Positions 18,573 through 27,803 of a stretch of DNA of 64,000 bases are shown one piece after another. This DNA is from Ruminococcus sp. (GTDB lineage: Bacteria; Bacillota; Clostridia; Oscillospirales; Acutalibacteraceae). A program made the position numbers and the translations under genes. Positions within the stretch are counted from its first letter, which is position 1; every line of letters begins with the position of its first letter. The notes below the pieces were generated by a model that had not been told where the DNA came from, searched no databases, and saw only the letters and a program-made list of their open reading frames with translations. The stretch is taken from NCBI GenBank assembly GCA_017473775.1, contig JAFUJH010000041.1, positions 28,597 to 92,596 on the forward strand, read 5' to 3'.

Positions 18573-18890
18573 TCAGTTGCCTGCTGAATTAACAAATACT
18601 CGTTCGCCCTGTCTGACATAATCAAGGTCACTGTGGGCTTTGTTTATTACATACTCAAGGTATTCCTCGTCTGAATAATTGAGGACATGCTCAAGCTCGC
18701 TGTTTTTAATCTCCTGAATTCTTATCTCGTTCTGTATTGATTCAAGCTCTGCTTCCTTCTCAGCAATCTGATTCTGGATATCTGCAATCTTGACAAAGCA
18801 GGCTATAAGAAAAACAAAGACAACAGCACCAAGGACAATGTACAACACAGGATTCTTTTTCTTTTTATTATTCAGCAACTTCAGCTCCAT
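18573..18890 (-). CDS. divIC: FtsB/DivIC-like septum formation protein
   Basis: A 105-residue bitopic membrane protein: basic start, one membrane segment (about 16-37, VLYIVLGAVVFVFLIACFVKI), an extracellular coiled coil (about 40-75, ADIQNQIAEKEAELESIQNE), and a C-terminal DLDYVRQGERVF segment typical of FtsB/DivIC. Such proteins form a complex with FtsL and DivIB that activates septal wall synthesis. Its place between yabQ and the S1 gene matches the Bacillus order. The ribosome-binding site is GAGGTTAC. Confidence 0.9.
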   Translation of the reverse strand: MELKLLNNKKKKNPVLYIVLGAVVFVFLIACFVKIADIQNQIAEKEAELESIQNEIRIQEIKNSELEHVLNYSDEEYLEYVINKAHSDLDYVRQGERVFVNSAGN

Positions 18891-18902
18891 AATGCTGTAA
18901 CC

Positions 18903-19358
18903 TCATTCCGTATGTTCATATACCGCCCCGTCTGATGAAACAGGGCCTTTCTTCCTGATGTTATTATACAATATGTTAGTTATTACTTGCAAGAGTTTTT
19001 TCGCAAGTTTGACCATATTTACTGCAATTTTTGAGATTTTTTGCTTCACTTTCAAGGATAAAGGCACTAAAAATCCTATACACAACCTGCCAAGTGTAAA
19101 TCTGACAGCTAAAAGACCTGCAAGCTCACCTAAAACAGTATAGTATCGGGTAGCTCCCTTTGAGTAGCAAATACTGAACAACACTGTAACAAGGGCTGAG
19201 ATAATCATAAAAAGCAAGTCACAGATAAAGACAGAAATTCTGCCGGAATCTGCAAAGAGGCGGATAAATCTGAACAGCTCATACAGCACACCCAGACCTA
19301 TACCGCAAAGCACAGAACAACCAAAGCAGAGAAGCTGGTCAGAGAGAGTAAAGGTCAT
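18903..19358 (-). CDS. yabQ: Spore cortex biosynthesis protein YabQ
   Basis: An integral membrane protein (151 residues, about four hydrophobic segments in residues 1-110) required for cortex peptidoglycan synthesis in Bacillus and made in the mother cell. The N-terminal GLGVLYELFRFIR segment is typical. The C-terminal third is basic and may face the cytoplasm. AGGTGATGTAAT precedes the ATG and overlaps the yabP end, so the two are co-translated. Transcription probably starts at the sigma-E-like promoter before yabP. Confidence 0.9.
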   Translation of the reverse strand: MTFTLSDQLLCFGCSVLCGIGLGVLYELFRFIRLFADSGRISVFICDLLFMIISALVTVLFSICYSKGATRYYTVLGELAGLLAVRFTLGRLCIGFLVPLSLKVKQKISKIAVNMVKLAKKLLQVITNILYNNIRKKGPVSSDGAVYEHTE

Positions 19359-19364
19359 ATTACA

Positions 19365-19637
19365 TCACCTGAAAATTCGGGAGACTATACCCTTCTGACG
19401 GGTGTCCCCAAGATACTGCAGGGAGTTTACCTTGCCCTCTACAGACACCTGTCCTGTATCAAGAGACAGACGGCTGATGTGCAAGTCCTCTCCTTTGATG
19501 ATAAGGGAGCCCAAGTGTGTCCTGACACTGACGGTCTCCTCGTCAAAGCCGGGTACATCGGTGACGCCTGTGAGGGTGAGAGACTCTCTGTTATCGAGAG
19601 TGAGAGTATGAGTATTATTAGCTGTAGTGTCCTGCAT
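19365..19637 (-). CDS. yabP: Sporulation protein YabP
   Basis: A 90-residue beta-rich protein (HTLTLDNRESLTLTGVTDV, FDEETVSVRTHLGSLIIKG, LSLDTGQVSVEGKVNSLQYLG) of the YabP/YqfC family, which acts in the mother cell in spore coat/cortex formation. The open frame extends to 19760, but ATG at 19635-19637 has GGAGG at correct spacing and sits behind a sigma-E-like promoter, so the longer version is rejected. yabQ follows after six bases. Confidence 0.9.
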   Translation of the reverse strand: MQDTTANNTHTLTLDNRESLTLTGVTDVPGFDEETVSVRTHLGSLIIKGEDLHISRLSLDTGQVSVEGKVNSLQYLGDTRQKGIVSRIFR

Positions 19638-19666
19638 AAGAGCCTCCGAAAATAATAGTACCTTAT

Positions 19667-19695
19667 ATAGTATTCGGAGCTTTTGGTAAATATGA
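19667..19695 (-). promoter_or_regulatory. Sigma-E-like (mother-cell) promoter of yabP-yabQ
   Basis: On the minus strand TCATATT (19689-19695) and AATACTAT (19667-19674) are 14 bases apart. This fits the Bacillus sigma-E pattern (TCATATT, about 14, CATACAAT). The yabP orthologue is sigma-E-controlled in Bacillus. Confidence 0.65.
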
Positions 19696-19698
19696 CCC

Positions 19699-19938
19699 TT
19701 ACAGCGGCTTATACATTGCGTCTGCGTCTTCCTTACGGACATGCTCAAGCACGGTGACAACCTGCACCTTCAGCACCTTCTCGCCAAAGGTAAGTTCGAT
19801 GATATCCCCTACCTTTACATCATAAGAAGCCTTTTGTACCTTTGAGTTAACAGACACCTTGCCTGCGGCACAAGCCTCGGCGGCAACTGTTCTGCGTTTG
19901 ATAAGACGGGAAACCTTCAGATATTTATCAAGTCTCAT
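19699..19938 (-). CDS. rqcP: RqcP (YabO), S4-domain ribosome quality control protein
   Basis: A 79-residue protein that is essentially one S4 RNA-binding domain (MRLDKYLKVSRLIKRRTVAAEACAAGKV...). RqcP binds stalled 50S subunits with RqcH and promotes alanine tailing of stuck nascent chains; it is also related to heat-shock protein Hsp15. The frame continues to 20010, but ATG at 19936-19938 has GGAGG upstream and the true family N-terminus. It lies between hup and yabP; a terminator separates it from hup. Confidence 0.92.
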   Translation of the reverse strand: MRLDKYLKVSRLIKRRTVAAEACAAGKVSVNSKVQKASYDVKVGDIIELTFGEKVLKVQVVTVLEHVRKEDADAMYKPL

Positions 19939-19970
19939 AATTCCTCCAGAATGTGAATGTGTGTGATAAA

Positions 19971-20003
19971 AAAACGATGGGCATACGAGACCGTATGCCC
20001 ATC
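19971..20003 (-). terminator. Intrinsic terminator after hup
   Basis: Perfect 12-bp stem GATGGGCATACG (19976-19987 with 19992-20003), four-base loop, seven T on the minus strand. It lies between hup and rqcP; the rqcP start is only about 35 bases on, so read-through probably feeds rqcP. Confidence 0.85.
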
Positions 20004-20010
20004 TAAACAA

Positions 20011-20286
20011 TTACTTGTTTACAGCGTCCTTAAATGCCTTACCAGCCTTGAAAGCGGGAACCTTGGAAGCAGGAATCTCAATCTTAGCGTTTGTTCTGGG
20101 ATCGCAACCTGTTCTTGCATTTCTTGTTCTCTGCTCGAATGTACCGAAGCCAACGAGAGCAACCTTCTCGCCTGCAGCGATGGACTCTACGATTGTATCG
20201 AGAACTGCTGCAACAGCCTTGTCAGCGTCCTTCTTGGAAATGCCACTCTTTGCAGCAACTGCTGCAACTAACTCAGTCTTGTTCAT
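20011..20286 (-). CDS. hup: HU family DNA-binding protein
   Basis: A 91-residue histone-like protein that bends and compacts the nucleoid. The family pattern is complete: [15 protein letters not shown] start, [15 protein letters not shown] core with the beta-arm [17 protein letters not shown], and a C-terminal [17 protein letters not shown] precedes the ATG. It sits between mazG and rqcP, an arrangement found in many Clostridia, and its strong terminator allows high expression as a single unit. Confidence 0.97.
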   Translation of the reverse strand: MNKTELVAAVAAKSGISKKDADKAVAAVLDTIVESIAAGEKVALVGFGTFEQRTRNARTGCDPRTNAKIEIPASKVPAFKAGKAFKDAVNK

Positions 20287-20364
20287 AATTGAACCTCCAT
20301 TAATATTTTTTATTTTTGTCGGCTATGCCGATAAATAACAGAAAGTGTGCAGTACTATATGAAG

Positions 20365-21156
20365 TTACTGTCTTTTTACCTCATCCCAAAGAGCGTCGAG
20401 CTCTGAAAGTGAGGCAGTTTTCATATCTATGCCGCGCTCATTTGCAAGCTTCTCTACCTTTGCAAAACGAGCAATGAACTTGTCCACAGAGGAAGAAAGG
20501 GACTGCTCAGGGTCAACGCCGATAAAACGGGAAACATTGACAGCAGAGAAAAGCACATCGCCTAACTCGTCGTAGCAGGCGTCGCTATTGCCCTGAGAGA
20601 TAGCCTGAGATAGCTCTGAAACCTCCTCAGATAACTTTGAGAGTGCACCGCTTACATCGTCCCAATCGAAGCCGTACTTGCGAGCCTTGTGCTGTACCTT
20701 ATGAGCACGGATAAGAGAAGGCAACGCATGGCTGACACTGTCGAGAGCTTCAGCATAAGTTGTCTGCTCCTTGGTCTGCATCTTGATAGCATCCCAATTC
20801 TCCAGAACTTTATCGGGAGTATCGGCTACAACATCACCGAACACATGGGGATGGCGGATGATGAGCTTCTTGCAGATGCCGTCGCAAACCTCGGCTATAG
20901 TGAAGCCGCCGCCGTCCTGCTCAATCTGTGAATGAAACACAACCTGTAGCAGTACATCACCCAGCTCCTCACAGAGAAGCTCAGGGTCGTCGGTATCGAT
21001 TGCCTCGATAGCCTCGTAGGTCTCCTCAATAAAATCACGGCGGATACTCTTGTGGGTTTGCTCTGCATCCCAGGGACAGCCGCCCGGCTGACGCAGAATT
21101 TTCATAATATTTACAAGGTCGTAAAAATCATAATTATCTTTGAACTGAAAACTCAC
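20365..21156 (-). CDS. mazG: Nucleoside triphosphate pyrophosphohydrolase MazG (YabN C-terminal type)
   Basis: Hydrolyses NTPs/dNTPs to the monophosphate and pyrophosphate, a house-cleaning and stress role. It has two MazG domains: the first (about 15-110) shows GGCPWDAEQTHKSIRRDFIEETYEAIEAI and EELGDVLLQVVFHSQ, and the second (about 150-235) shows ELGDVLFSAVNVSRF; the EExxE and ExxD metal ligands are visible. The frame runs to 21201, but GTG at 21154-21156 has GGAGG eight bases before it, giving 263 residues. Unlike Bacillus YabN it lacks the N-terminal tetrapyrrole-methylase domain. Confidence 0.92.
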   Translation of the reverse strand: MSFQFKDNYDFYDLVNIMKILRQPGGCPWDAEQTHKSIRRDFIEETYEAIEAIDTDDPELLCEELGDVLLQVVFHSQIEQDGGGFTIAEVCDGICKKLIIRHPHVFGDVVADTPDKVLENWDAIKMQTKEQTTYAEALDSVSHALPSLIRAHKVQHKARKYGFDWDDVSGALSKLSEEVSELSQAISQGNSDACYDELGDVLFSAVNVSRFIGVDPEQSLSSSVDKFIARFAKVEKLANERGIDMKTASLSELDALWDEVKRQ

Positions 21157-21206
21157 TTGGTTTACCTCCGTGTGAAAAGCAGAAATTCGCATTCCAATCA
21201 TTAATT

Positions 21207-22973
21207 TTAACCTATAAGGTGCAATTTTTCAAGTATTATTACAATATTTTTACCTTTTGGGAGCATTAAAATTTCATTTCGCGTAAAAGTATGCAATATC
21301 AACAAAACTAACACATAGAATATAGCAGAAATGACAATAGAAATCAGCACATGCAGGTTGAAAACATAACTGCACAGGTATGCACAGCCTCCGCAAAGGA
21401 GTGCTCCCACCATAGGCTTGATAGCTGAAGTTACAAAATTCGGCATAATTTTTGTGCTTCTGACAAGCAGGAACATTGCAACTGTACACATCAGGAAGTT
21501 TGAAATAAGTGAGCCGATAGCTGCACCTACGATGTTGATGTGGACATTCCGTGCAAAGAGGTAGGACACAATTATCTTGGAAATTGTGCCGAAAATGTAA
21601 ATGTACATTGTGGTTTTGACCTTACCTACACCCTGCAGCATTGAACAGATGGGTGTGATTGTGCCCATAAAGATGACAGATATACCAAGCACCTGCAGAA
21701 CCTCACCGCCGAACTGTGAGATGTTAGGGTTGCCTGAATACACTAAAGACAAGACAGGCTCTGCCAGAACTGCAAGACCGATTGCACAGGGAAACGCAAA
21801 CATTGTGGTGAGTCTGAGGACGGTTTCTATAGACTCCTTCAGCTCAGCCTTATTACCCTTGGTGTAGGCATTGGTAACATTGGGCATTGCACTTGTTCCA
21901 AACACCTGAGTAACCGCAACTACAAGAGAGGAGAGAGTTACAGATGCACTGTAATAGCCCCAGATGCAGGTATGAATTGTGATTTTATCCTTTGTTATCT
22001 CGCTGTCGAGAACATGGTTGAACTCGGCAAGGAGAGCCTCAGGCTGAGTCACAGCCATATTGTACATAAGGTTCTGGATAATTGTAGCGTCAATGGTACT
22101 TGAGATACTCATAACAAGAGCACCGATACCAACAGGAAGTGCTGTCTTGCACATTTTTATAAAAGTCTCACGCTTGGAGATTGCCTCCACAGAACGAAGG
22201 TAGTAATCCTCGGGGATGTCGCCCTTCTTCACTGAAAAACGGATACGAAGATACAGGAAAGCTATGACACTGCCCATAGTGATACCGAAGATAGAAGCCG
22301 CCACAGAGATAGACACCAATGTGCGGTATGCCTCGTCCATAGAATCAAAGGTAAGACCGAACAGTGTGCCGGTAGCAGTGAGCTGATTGGCTCCTACATT
22401 GACTACGATATAAGAAAGTACAACACCGATTGCAATCTTGGAGAAAGCCTCCAACACCTCGGACACGGCGGTGGGAGTCATATTGCGGAGTCCCTCATAA
22501 TATCCGCGGTAAACGGACACAAGGCAACCGAAGAAGATTGTAGGCGCAAGCACAAGCATTGCAGGCAATGAATAGGGTGAGTTGATGTACTCGATATAGA
22601 AGAAACTACCCACTGCCATAAGCAGGAAGCACAGCACACCCATTACTATGAAGAAAGGCTTTGCTACCTTGTAAATCTGCTTTATATCGTTATATCGTTC
22701 TTTGGCGTAGCTCTCTGACACAAGTCGGGAGACGGCAATGGGAAAGCCTACGGTTGCCAGTGTAAACAGTGGCACATAAAGCTCATAGGCATTGGAAAAA
22801 AGCGCAGTACCGAACTCGGCAAAGCTGCCGCCCAGTTTGCCGTACAGGTTTGTGAGAAGTACTTTCTGAGCAAGTCCGCAGAGCTTGACGGCTATCATAC
22901 TGAGGGTCAGTATGAAGGCACCCTTCAGGAAACTCTGGGATGAGTTTCGTTGCTTTGTTTTTTTATCAGACAT
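21207..22973 (-). CDS. Polysaccharide/lipid flippase of the SpoVB-YabM (MOP exporter) family
   Basis: A 588-residue polytopic membrane protein with about 14 membrane segments of the MurJ/SpoVB/RfbX group, which flip lipid-linked wall or polysaccharide precursors. In Bacillus the homologue yabM lies just before yabN (mazG), the same order as here, and SpoVB itself acts in cortex synthesis. Seen features are FLKGAFILTLSMIAVKLCGL at the start and GFPIAVSRLVSESYAKERY near residue 90. ATG at 22971-22973 has GGAGGAG upstream; the longer frame to 23018 is rejected. It overlaps hemZ by eight bases. The substrate lipid is unknown. Confidence 0.88.
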   Translation of the reverse strand: MSDKKTKQRNSSQSFLKGAFILTLSMIAVKLCGLAQKVLLTNLYGKLGGSFAEFGTALFSNAYELYVPLFTLATVGFPIAVSRLVSESYAKERYNDIKQIYKVAKPFFIVMGVLCFLLMAVGSFFYIEYINSPYSLPAMLVLAPTIFFGCLVSVYRGYYEGLRNMTPTAVSEVLEAFSKIAIGVVLSYIVVNVGANQLTATGTLFGLTFDSMDEAYRTLVSISVAASIFGITMGSVIAFLYLRIRFSVKKGDIPEDYYLRSVEAISKRETFIKMCKTALPVGIGALVMSISSTIDATIIQNLMYNMAVTQPEALLAEFNHVLDSEITKDKITIHTCIWGYYSASVTLSSLVVAVTQVFGTSAMPNVTNAYTKGNKAELKESIETVLRLTTMFAFPCAIGLAVLAEPVLSLVYSGNPNISQFGGEVLQVLGISVIFMGTITPICSMLQGVGKVKTTMYIYIFGTISKIIVSYLFARNVHINIVGAAIGSLISNFLMCTVAMFLLVRSTKIMPNFVTSAIKPMVGALLCGGCAYLCSYVFNLHVLISIVISAIFYVLVLLILHTFTRNEILMLPKGKNIVIILEKLHLIG

Positions 22974-24438
22974 TCTTATTGTCTCCTCCTTGTACAAGGC
23001 TTTTATAGAAAGGAGCAACAGCGTCTTTACGACTTATGAGTTCCTCTTGTCTTGCATTATATTCATATGGATACTTGAAGTTAAATATACGCTCTATGCG
23101 GTCGGAGTAGGGATCGCGGAGCTTTGTGACAGCACCTGCACCGCAGGCAAGGATGGTATGGGTCTCGTCCATAATATAGACATTATAGAGTCCCTCGTAG
23201 CCTTTCTTTGACCAACCTGTGTTCTCCATATTACCAACCATTCTGCTCTGGCGGTAAAGGTAGTATGGAGCAAGGCCCTCATTCTCAAGAGCCTTATAAG
23301 CGGTGGAAAGCATCTGAGACACAGCCTGAGTATCCTCACGCATTATCTGCATATTCTCCTCGGTAAGCCGTGAGCTACGCTTCATAGAAAGAGTATGGAC
23401 AGTGACGCTCTCGGGTGAAAGAGCACAGATACCCTCGATGGTTTTGCGGAAGGAGTCGGGAGTATCCCCGGGGAGACCTGCGATAAGGTCGGTGTTGATG
23501 TGTTTGAAGCCTACCTTTCGGGCAAGCTCAAAGGAGCGGTAAAAGTCCTCCACAGTATGGCGTCTGCCGATATTCTGCAGTACCTCATCACTGAGAGTCT
23601 GGGGATTGACACTGAGTCGGTCACAACCGCCCTCAAGGAGAGCAACAAGCTTATCCTCGGTGATAGTATCGGGTCTGCCTGCTTCTACTGTAAACTCGCG
23701 GCAAGTGGACATATCGAAGTTATCTCTGACGGCGTTGAGTATCTGAGTAAGGTGTGGTGCCTCCAGAGTTGTGGGGGTGCCTCCGCCTATGTAGACGGTC
23801 TCAAGTATAAGACCGATATCCCTTGCAATCTGTCCTGTTACTGTAATTTCCTTACACAGAAGGTCAACATAGGGTGCAATCAGGTGCTTTGCCTTCTCCA
23901 CAGATTGGGACACGAAAGAGCAATAGCTGCATCGTGTGGGACAAAAAGGAATTGAGATGTACAGGCTAAAAGAGTCACCCTGTGAAAGATTGAGAATCTT
24001 CTGCTCGTTGACACAGGTGACCTTGGCAAGTTGGGTCTTCTCCCGAGAGACAAGCAGAGAGTTCAGGAAATATTCCTCTGCCGATGCCTCCCCCATCTGC
24101 TCGCACAATCTGCGGAACAGCTTGATAGGACGCACACCTGTAAGTAAACCCCAAGAAAGAGTAATGCCGGAAAGCTCGCTCAGGAGCTTATAAAGAAGGG
24201 TCGCCATTGAAAGCTCATCATCGTCAGTCCCTACAGGAGCAGTGAGAGTCTTTGAGAAATCCCCGAACACCACAGACACAGACATAACATCTGCGTATGT
24301 AGTAAGGATGTAGGGAGACTCCAAAGACTCGGGCTCTGTGGCCGAGGGTATTACTGCTATCTTCTCGTTCGGGAAAAAAGCACGGGTTAAATTTTCAAGT
24401 TCATAGTGAAACGAATGATTTACTGTATATAGATTCAT
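22966..24438 (-). CDS. hemZ: HemZ-type radical SAM coproporphyrinogen dehydrogenase-like protein
   Basis: A 490-residue radical SAM enzyme with the cluster motif CPTRCSYC at about residue 172-179 and the IGGGTPT segment of the HemN group. HemZ proteins carry a long N-terminal extension (about 160 residues) before the radical SAM domain, as here. They are annotated as oxygen-independent coproporphyrinogen oxidases, though direct proof is limited and many HemN-like proteins do other chemistry. No haem genes are nearby. I see no convincing ribosome-binding site before the ATG, so it may be translated by coupling with the MBL gene 12 bases upstream. Confidence 0.85.
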   Translation of the reverse strand: MNLYTVNHSFHYELENLTRAFFPNEKIAVIPSATEPESLESPYILTTYADVMSVSVVFGDFSKTLTAPVGTDDDELSMATLLYKLLSELSGITLSWGLLTGVRPIKLFRRLCEQMGEASAEEYFLNSLLVSREKTQLAKVTCVNEQKILNLSQGDSFSLYISIPFCPTRCSYCSFVSQSVEKAKHLIAPYVDLLCKEITVTGQIARDIGLILETVYIGGGTPTTLEAPHLTQILNAVRDNFDMSTCREFTVEAGRPDTITEDKLVALLEGGCDRLSVNPQTLSDEVLQNIGRRHTVEDFYRSFELARKVGFKHINTDLIAGLPGDTPDSFRKTIEGICALSPESVTVHTLSMKRSSRLTEENMQIMREDTQAVSQMLSTAYKALENEGLAPYYLYRQSRMVGNMENTGWSKKGYEGLYNVYIMDETHTILACGAGAVTKLRDPYSDRIERIFNFKYPYEYNARQEELISRKDAVAPFYKSLVQGGDNKNV

Positions 24439-24450
24439 AGCTGATATAAA

Positions 24451-25086
24451 TTAAGAGTTGAAATATGGATTGAAGTGACGCTCGTCCTCAAGTGATGTAG
24501 GACGGTCGTGACCCGGATATACCTTGTAATCCCCCTGCATATCACGGAGTCTGTGCAGAGAAGTAATCATCTGAGAGGGATTTCCTGTGGGGAAATCCAC
24601 CCTGCCCATTGACCTGAAAAACAAAGTATCGCCTGAGAAGATGATTCTGTCCTCGGGGAACACATAGCATCCACTGCCGCAGGTGTGACCCGGTGTGAGA
24701 ATAAACTGAAATTCGGACTCGCCCAGCATCAGTTTATCTCCGCCTTTTACCGTAATATCTGCATTGCAACAGGCAAGCTGTGAGTTACCGAAAAAAGCAG
24801 ACAGATTCAGGTTATTATCGTGTAAAAAGGGCTCCTCTGCCAATGAAATCACAATCTTCGCAGAGAACATATCTGCATAAAAACGAGCGCCCGCTATATG
24901 GTCAAAGTGGCCGTGAGTCAGGAGAATGTACTTTACTGCATCCTTGCCCAGACTCTGAAGATGTTTTGTGAGAGAATCATCTGTGCCGGCAGGGTCAACA
25001 AGTGCAGTTGCACCTGTAGCCTTGTCGGTGATAACATAGGTGTTTGTGGACATTACGCCAAGTTGGAAAGTGGTGACAGTAATCAT
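24451..25086 (-). CDS. MBL-fold metallo-hydrolase (YqgX/glyoxalase II-like)
   Basis: A 211-residue metallo-beta-lactamase fold protein with the zinc motif THGHFDHIAG (about residue 56-65), a second His in TPGHTCGSG, an Asp in FSGDTLFF and a C-terminal YPGHDRPTS. Length and motifs match the small glyoxalase II-like hydrolases; the substrate (a thioester or other acyl compound) is unknown. It overlaps the dtd stop by four bases (ATGA) and continues into hemZ, forming a rel-dtd-MBL-hemZ-flippase string. Confidence 0.9.
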   Translation of the reverse strand: MITVTTFQLGVMSTNTYVITDKATGATALVDPAGTDDSLTKHLQSLGKDAVKYILLTHGHFDHIAGARFYADMFSAKIVISLAEEPFLHDNNLNLSAFFGNSQLACCNADITVKGGDKLMLGESEFQFILTPGHTCGSGCYVFPEDRIIFSGDTLFFRSMGRVDFPTGNPSQMITSLHRLRDMQGDYKVYPGHDRPTSLEDERHFNPYFNS

Positions 25087-25538
25087 CGGCTCAGCTCCTT
25101 TGAATTGATAATGAGAGTCACGGGGCCATCGTTGAGAAGGCTCACCTTCATATCTGCACCGAACTCGCCACGCTCTATCTTACTGATGCCGTTGTCCCCC
25201 ATACACTTACAGAAATATTCGTAAAGCTCGTTTGCCTCATCAGGACGGGCGGCATTGTCGAAGCCGGGGCGTCTGCCCTTGCGGCAATCGGCACAAAGTG
25301 TGAAATTGGAGATAACAAGCACACCGCCGTTTATATCTGAAAGAGCAAGGTTCATTTTGTCATTATCGTCTGTGAACACACGAAGTCCTGCTATTTTCTT
25401 TGAGAGGACTTCTGCCTCCTTTTTGTCGTCACCCTTCTCGACTCCGAGAAGGATAAGGAAGCCTGTGTCTATCTGTCCTATTGTATTTCCGTCTACGGTA
25501 ACGGATGCCTGCGCCACACGCTGAATTACTGCTTTCAT
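25083..25538 (-). CDS. dtd: D-aminoacyl-tRNA deacylase
   Basis: Removes D-amino acids (and glycine from tRNA-Ala) wrongly attached to tRNA. The 151-residue protein shows the two family motifs: SNFTLCADCRKGRRPGFDNAA (family SQFTL) and the C-terminal DGPVTLIINS containing the cross-subunit Gly-Pro dipeptide. In Firmicutes dtd regularly follows rel, as it does here (18 bases apart). GAGGAAAAG precedes the ATG. Confidence 0.96.
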   Translation of the reverse strand: MKAVIQRVAQASVTVDGNTIGQIDTGFLILLGVEKGDDKKEAEVLSKKIAGLRVFTDDNDKMNLALSDINGGVLVISNFTLCADCRKGRRPGFDNAARPDEANELYEYFCKCMGDNGISKIERGEFGADMKVSLLNDGPVTLIINSKELSR

Positions 25539-25556
25539 ATACTTTTCCTCGTGAAT

Positions 25557-27803
25557 TTATTTTCTTGTTACAGAGGTGATACCGCTGATGGTGTTGAGAC
25601 GAGCAATTACTGTCTTGAGATGACCTGTGTCGGTGACATCAATTGTAACATTGATGATAGCCATACCGTCAGGCAACTCGCGACAGTTAAGGGTACGAAT
25701 CATAATGTGCATTGCAGAAAGCTGGTTGGAAACATCTGCAAGGAAGCCTGTGCGGTCCATACCGATAATCTCCAGACTTGTCTGGAATACCTCGCGGACT
25801 GAGTGCTCCCAATGAGCGCTGACCCAACGGTCGGGCTCTTCAGCAGAAGTTATATCCCGAGGTACATTCTTACAGTTGCGGTTATGGATAGAAACGCCGT
25901 AACCGCGGGTTATAAAGCCGATGATATCATCGCCGGGTACCGGGTTACAACAACGGGAAAACTTGATGAGAACATCGTCCATTCCCTCAACGATAACACC
26001 TGAGCCGACCTTCTTGCGTTTGGGTGCTTCTGCAGGAACAGGAGGTACATATTCTGTATTGGGCTTCACATAGAGCTTCTGATACAAATCACGGATACGG
26101 GGCATAATCTTCCACAATTGGATACCTCCGTAGCCGATAGCCGCATAGAAGTCGTCAAGAGTGTTGACCTGAATCTTCAGGTTGACCTTCTTGAGGAAAT
26201 CCTCAAGCTCGTTCTCAGGAATATTGATTCCGTTCTTTTTAAGCTCACGCTCAAACTCTGCCTTACCCTCTGCGATATTTTCTTCTCTGCGTTCCTTCTT
26301 GAACCAGGAACGAATCTTACTTCTTGCTTCTGAGGTACGAACAATCTTCAGCCAGTCACGCTTGGGGCCCTGTGCCTCCTTCTGAGTGAGAATCTCTACA
26401 ATCTCACCTGTCTTCAGGGGATAATCGATAGGAACAATCCTGCGGTCTACCTTTGCACCTACCATACTGTTACCGACAGCAGAGTGGATAGCGTATGCAA
26501 GGTCGATAACTGTGGAGCCTGCAGGCAGGTTGATAACATCACCCTTGGGAGTAAATACAAATACCTCGTTGGGGTTAAGGTCAGTTTTGATTGTGCTTAC
26601 AAGGTCGGTGGCATCAACGGAGTCCTTCTGAGTCTCCAGAATCTTACGCACCCAGGACAGATGCTCGTCGAGAGAATCGCCGTCCTTGCCGCCGACTCCT
26701 GCCTTGTACTTCCAGTGTGCGGCGATACCGTACTCAGCAGTATGGTGCATATCCCATGTACGAATCTGCACCTCAAAGGGAATACCTCTGTGGCTGATAA
26801 CGGTAGTGTGCAGGGACTGATACATATTGGGCTTGGGTGTGGAAATATAGTCCTTGAAGCGGTTAGGAATGGGCTTGTATATATCGTGGATGATACCTAA
26901 GACATTGTAGCAGTCTGTCATTGTGTTAACTATGACTCTGACTGCAAAAATATCGTAGATTTCGTCTATGGTTTTGCCCTTCATAAAGGTTTTACGGTAA
27001 ATGCTGTGAATGCTCTTGACGCGGCCGCTGATGTAGATATCATCAATGACATCGCGGGACCTGTCAAGTATCTCTGCTTTAAGGTCAGCAATGAAGGACT
27101 CACGGTCACCGGCTGTCTTATTAAGCTCAGCCTCAATCTCTGCATAGCCTACAGGGTCAAGGTAACGAAGGGACAAATCCTCCATTTCCTCCTTGACAGC
27201 GGTGATACCCAAGCGGTGAGCAATGGGAGCATAAACTTCCATTGTCTCCAGTGCGATATCGCGGCGTTTCTGCTCACGCATACACTCAATGGTACGCATA
27301 TTGTGGAGTCGGTCTGCAAGCTTGATAATGATAACGCGGATATCGTTGCTCATAGCAATGAGCATCTTCCGCAGGTTCTCTGCCTGCTGCTCCTCTCGGT
27401 TGGAGTATTTAATTTTGGCAAGCTTTGTGAGTCCGTCAATAAGCAGGGCTATATCAGAGCCGAAATCCTTGGATATTTCATCCAGAGTTATCTCAGTGTC
27501 TTCTACAACATCGTGGAGAAGTGCCGCAATGATGGAGTCTGTGTCCATACCAAGTCCTACAAGAATGTATGCTACAGACACAGGGTGGAGTATATACGGA
27601 AGTCCTGAGACTCTGCGCTGGTCCTTGTGTGCCTCGTATGCATACCGATATGCCTTATCTATGCGAGCCATATCGAACTTGAGTCCGCTGGACCTGATAA
27701 GCTCCTTCAAATCGCCGTAATCGTTATAATGACGCATATCAGAGCAATTGCCAAGTGAGCTTACACCTGTGTTGTTGATGTTATTATTGTCTGTTGTGCT
27801 CAT
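25557..27803 (-). CDS. rel: Bifunctional (p)ppGpp synthetase/hydrolase Rel
   Basis: Makes and breaks the stringent-response alarmone. The 748-residue protein has the full long-RSH layout: HD hydrolase domain (AALLHDVVEDT, about 95-105), synthetase domain (GRVKSIHSIYRK and RFKDYISTPKPN), TGS domain (VFTPKGDVINLPAGSTVIDLAYAIH, about 390-450), a helical/zinc-type CCNPVPGDDIIGF region and a C-terminal ACT domain. Both active sites look intact. ATG at 27801-27803 overlaps the recJ stop (ATGA), with GGGAGG upstream; the GTG two codons earlier is less well placed. Confidence 0.97.
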   Translation of the reverse strand: MSTTDNNNINNTGVSSLGNCSDMRHYNDYGDLKELIRSSGLKFDMARIDKAYRYAYEAHKDQRRVSGLPYILHPVSVAYILVGLGMDTDSIIAALLHDVVEDTEITLDEISKDFGSDIALLIDGLTKLAKIKYSNREEQQAENLRKMLIAMSNDIRVIIIKLADRLHNMRTIECMREQKRRDIALETMEVYAPIAHRLGITAVKEEMEDLSLRYLDPVGYAEIEAELNKTAGDRESFIADLKAEILDRSRDVIDDIYISGRVKSIHSIYRKTFMKGKTIDEIYDIFAVRVIVNTMTDCYNVLGIIHDIYKPIPNRFKDYISTPKPNMYQSLHTTVISHRGIPFEVQIRTWDMHHTAEYGIAAHWKYKAGVGGKDGDSLDEHLSWVRKILETQKDSVDATDLVSTIKTDLNPNEVFVFTPKGDVINLPAGSTVIDLAYAIHSAVGNSMVGAKVDRRIVPIDYPLKTGEIVEILTQKEAQGPKRDWLKIVRTSEARSKIRSWFKKERREENIAEGKAEFERELKKNGINIPENELEDFLKKVNLKIQVNTLDDFYAAIGYGGIQLWKIMPRIRDLYQKLYVKPNTEYVPPVPAEAPKRKKVGSGVIVEGMDDVLIKFSRCCNPVPGDDIIGFITRGYGVSIHNRNCKNVPRDITSAEEPDRWVSAHWEHSVREVFQTSLEIIGMDRTGFLADVSNQLSAMHIMIRTLNCRELPDGMAIINVTIDVTDTGHLKTVIARLNTISGITSVTRK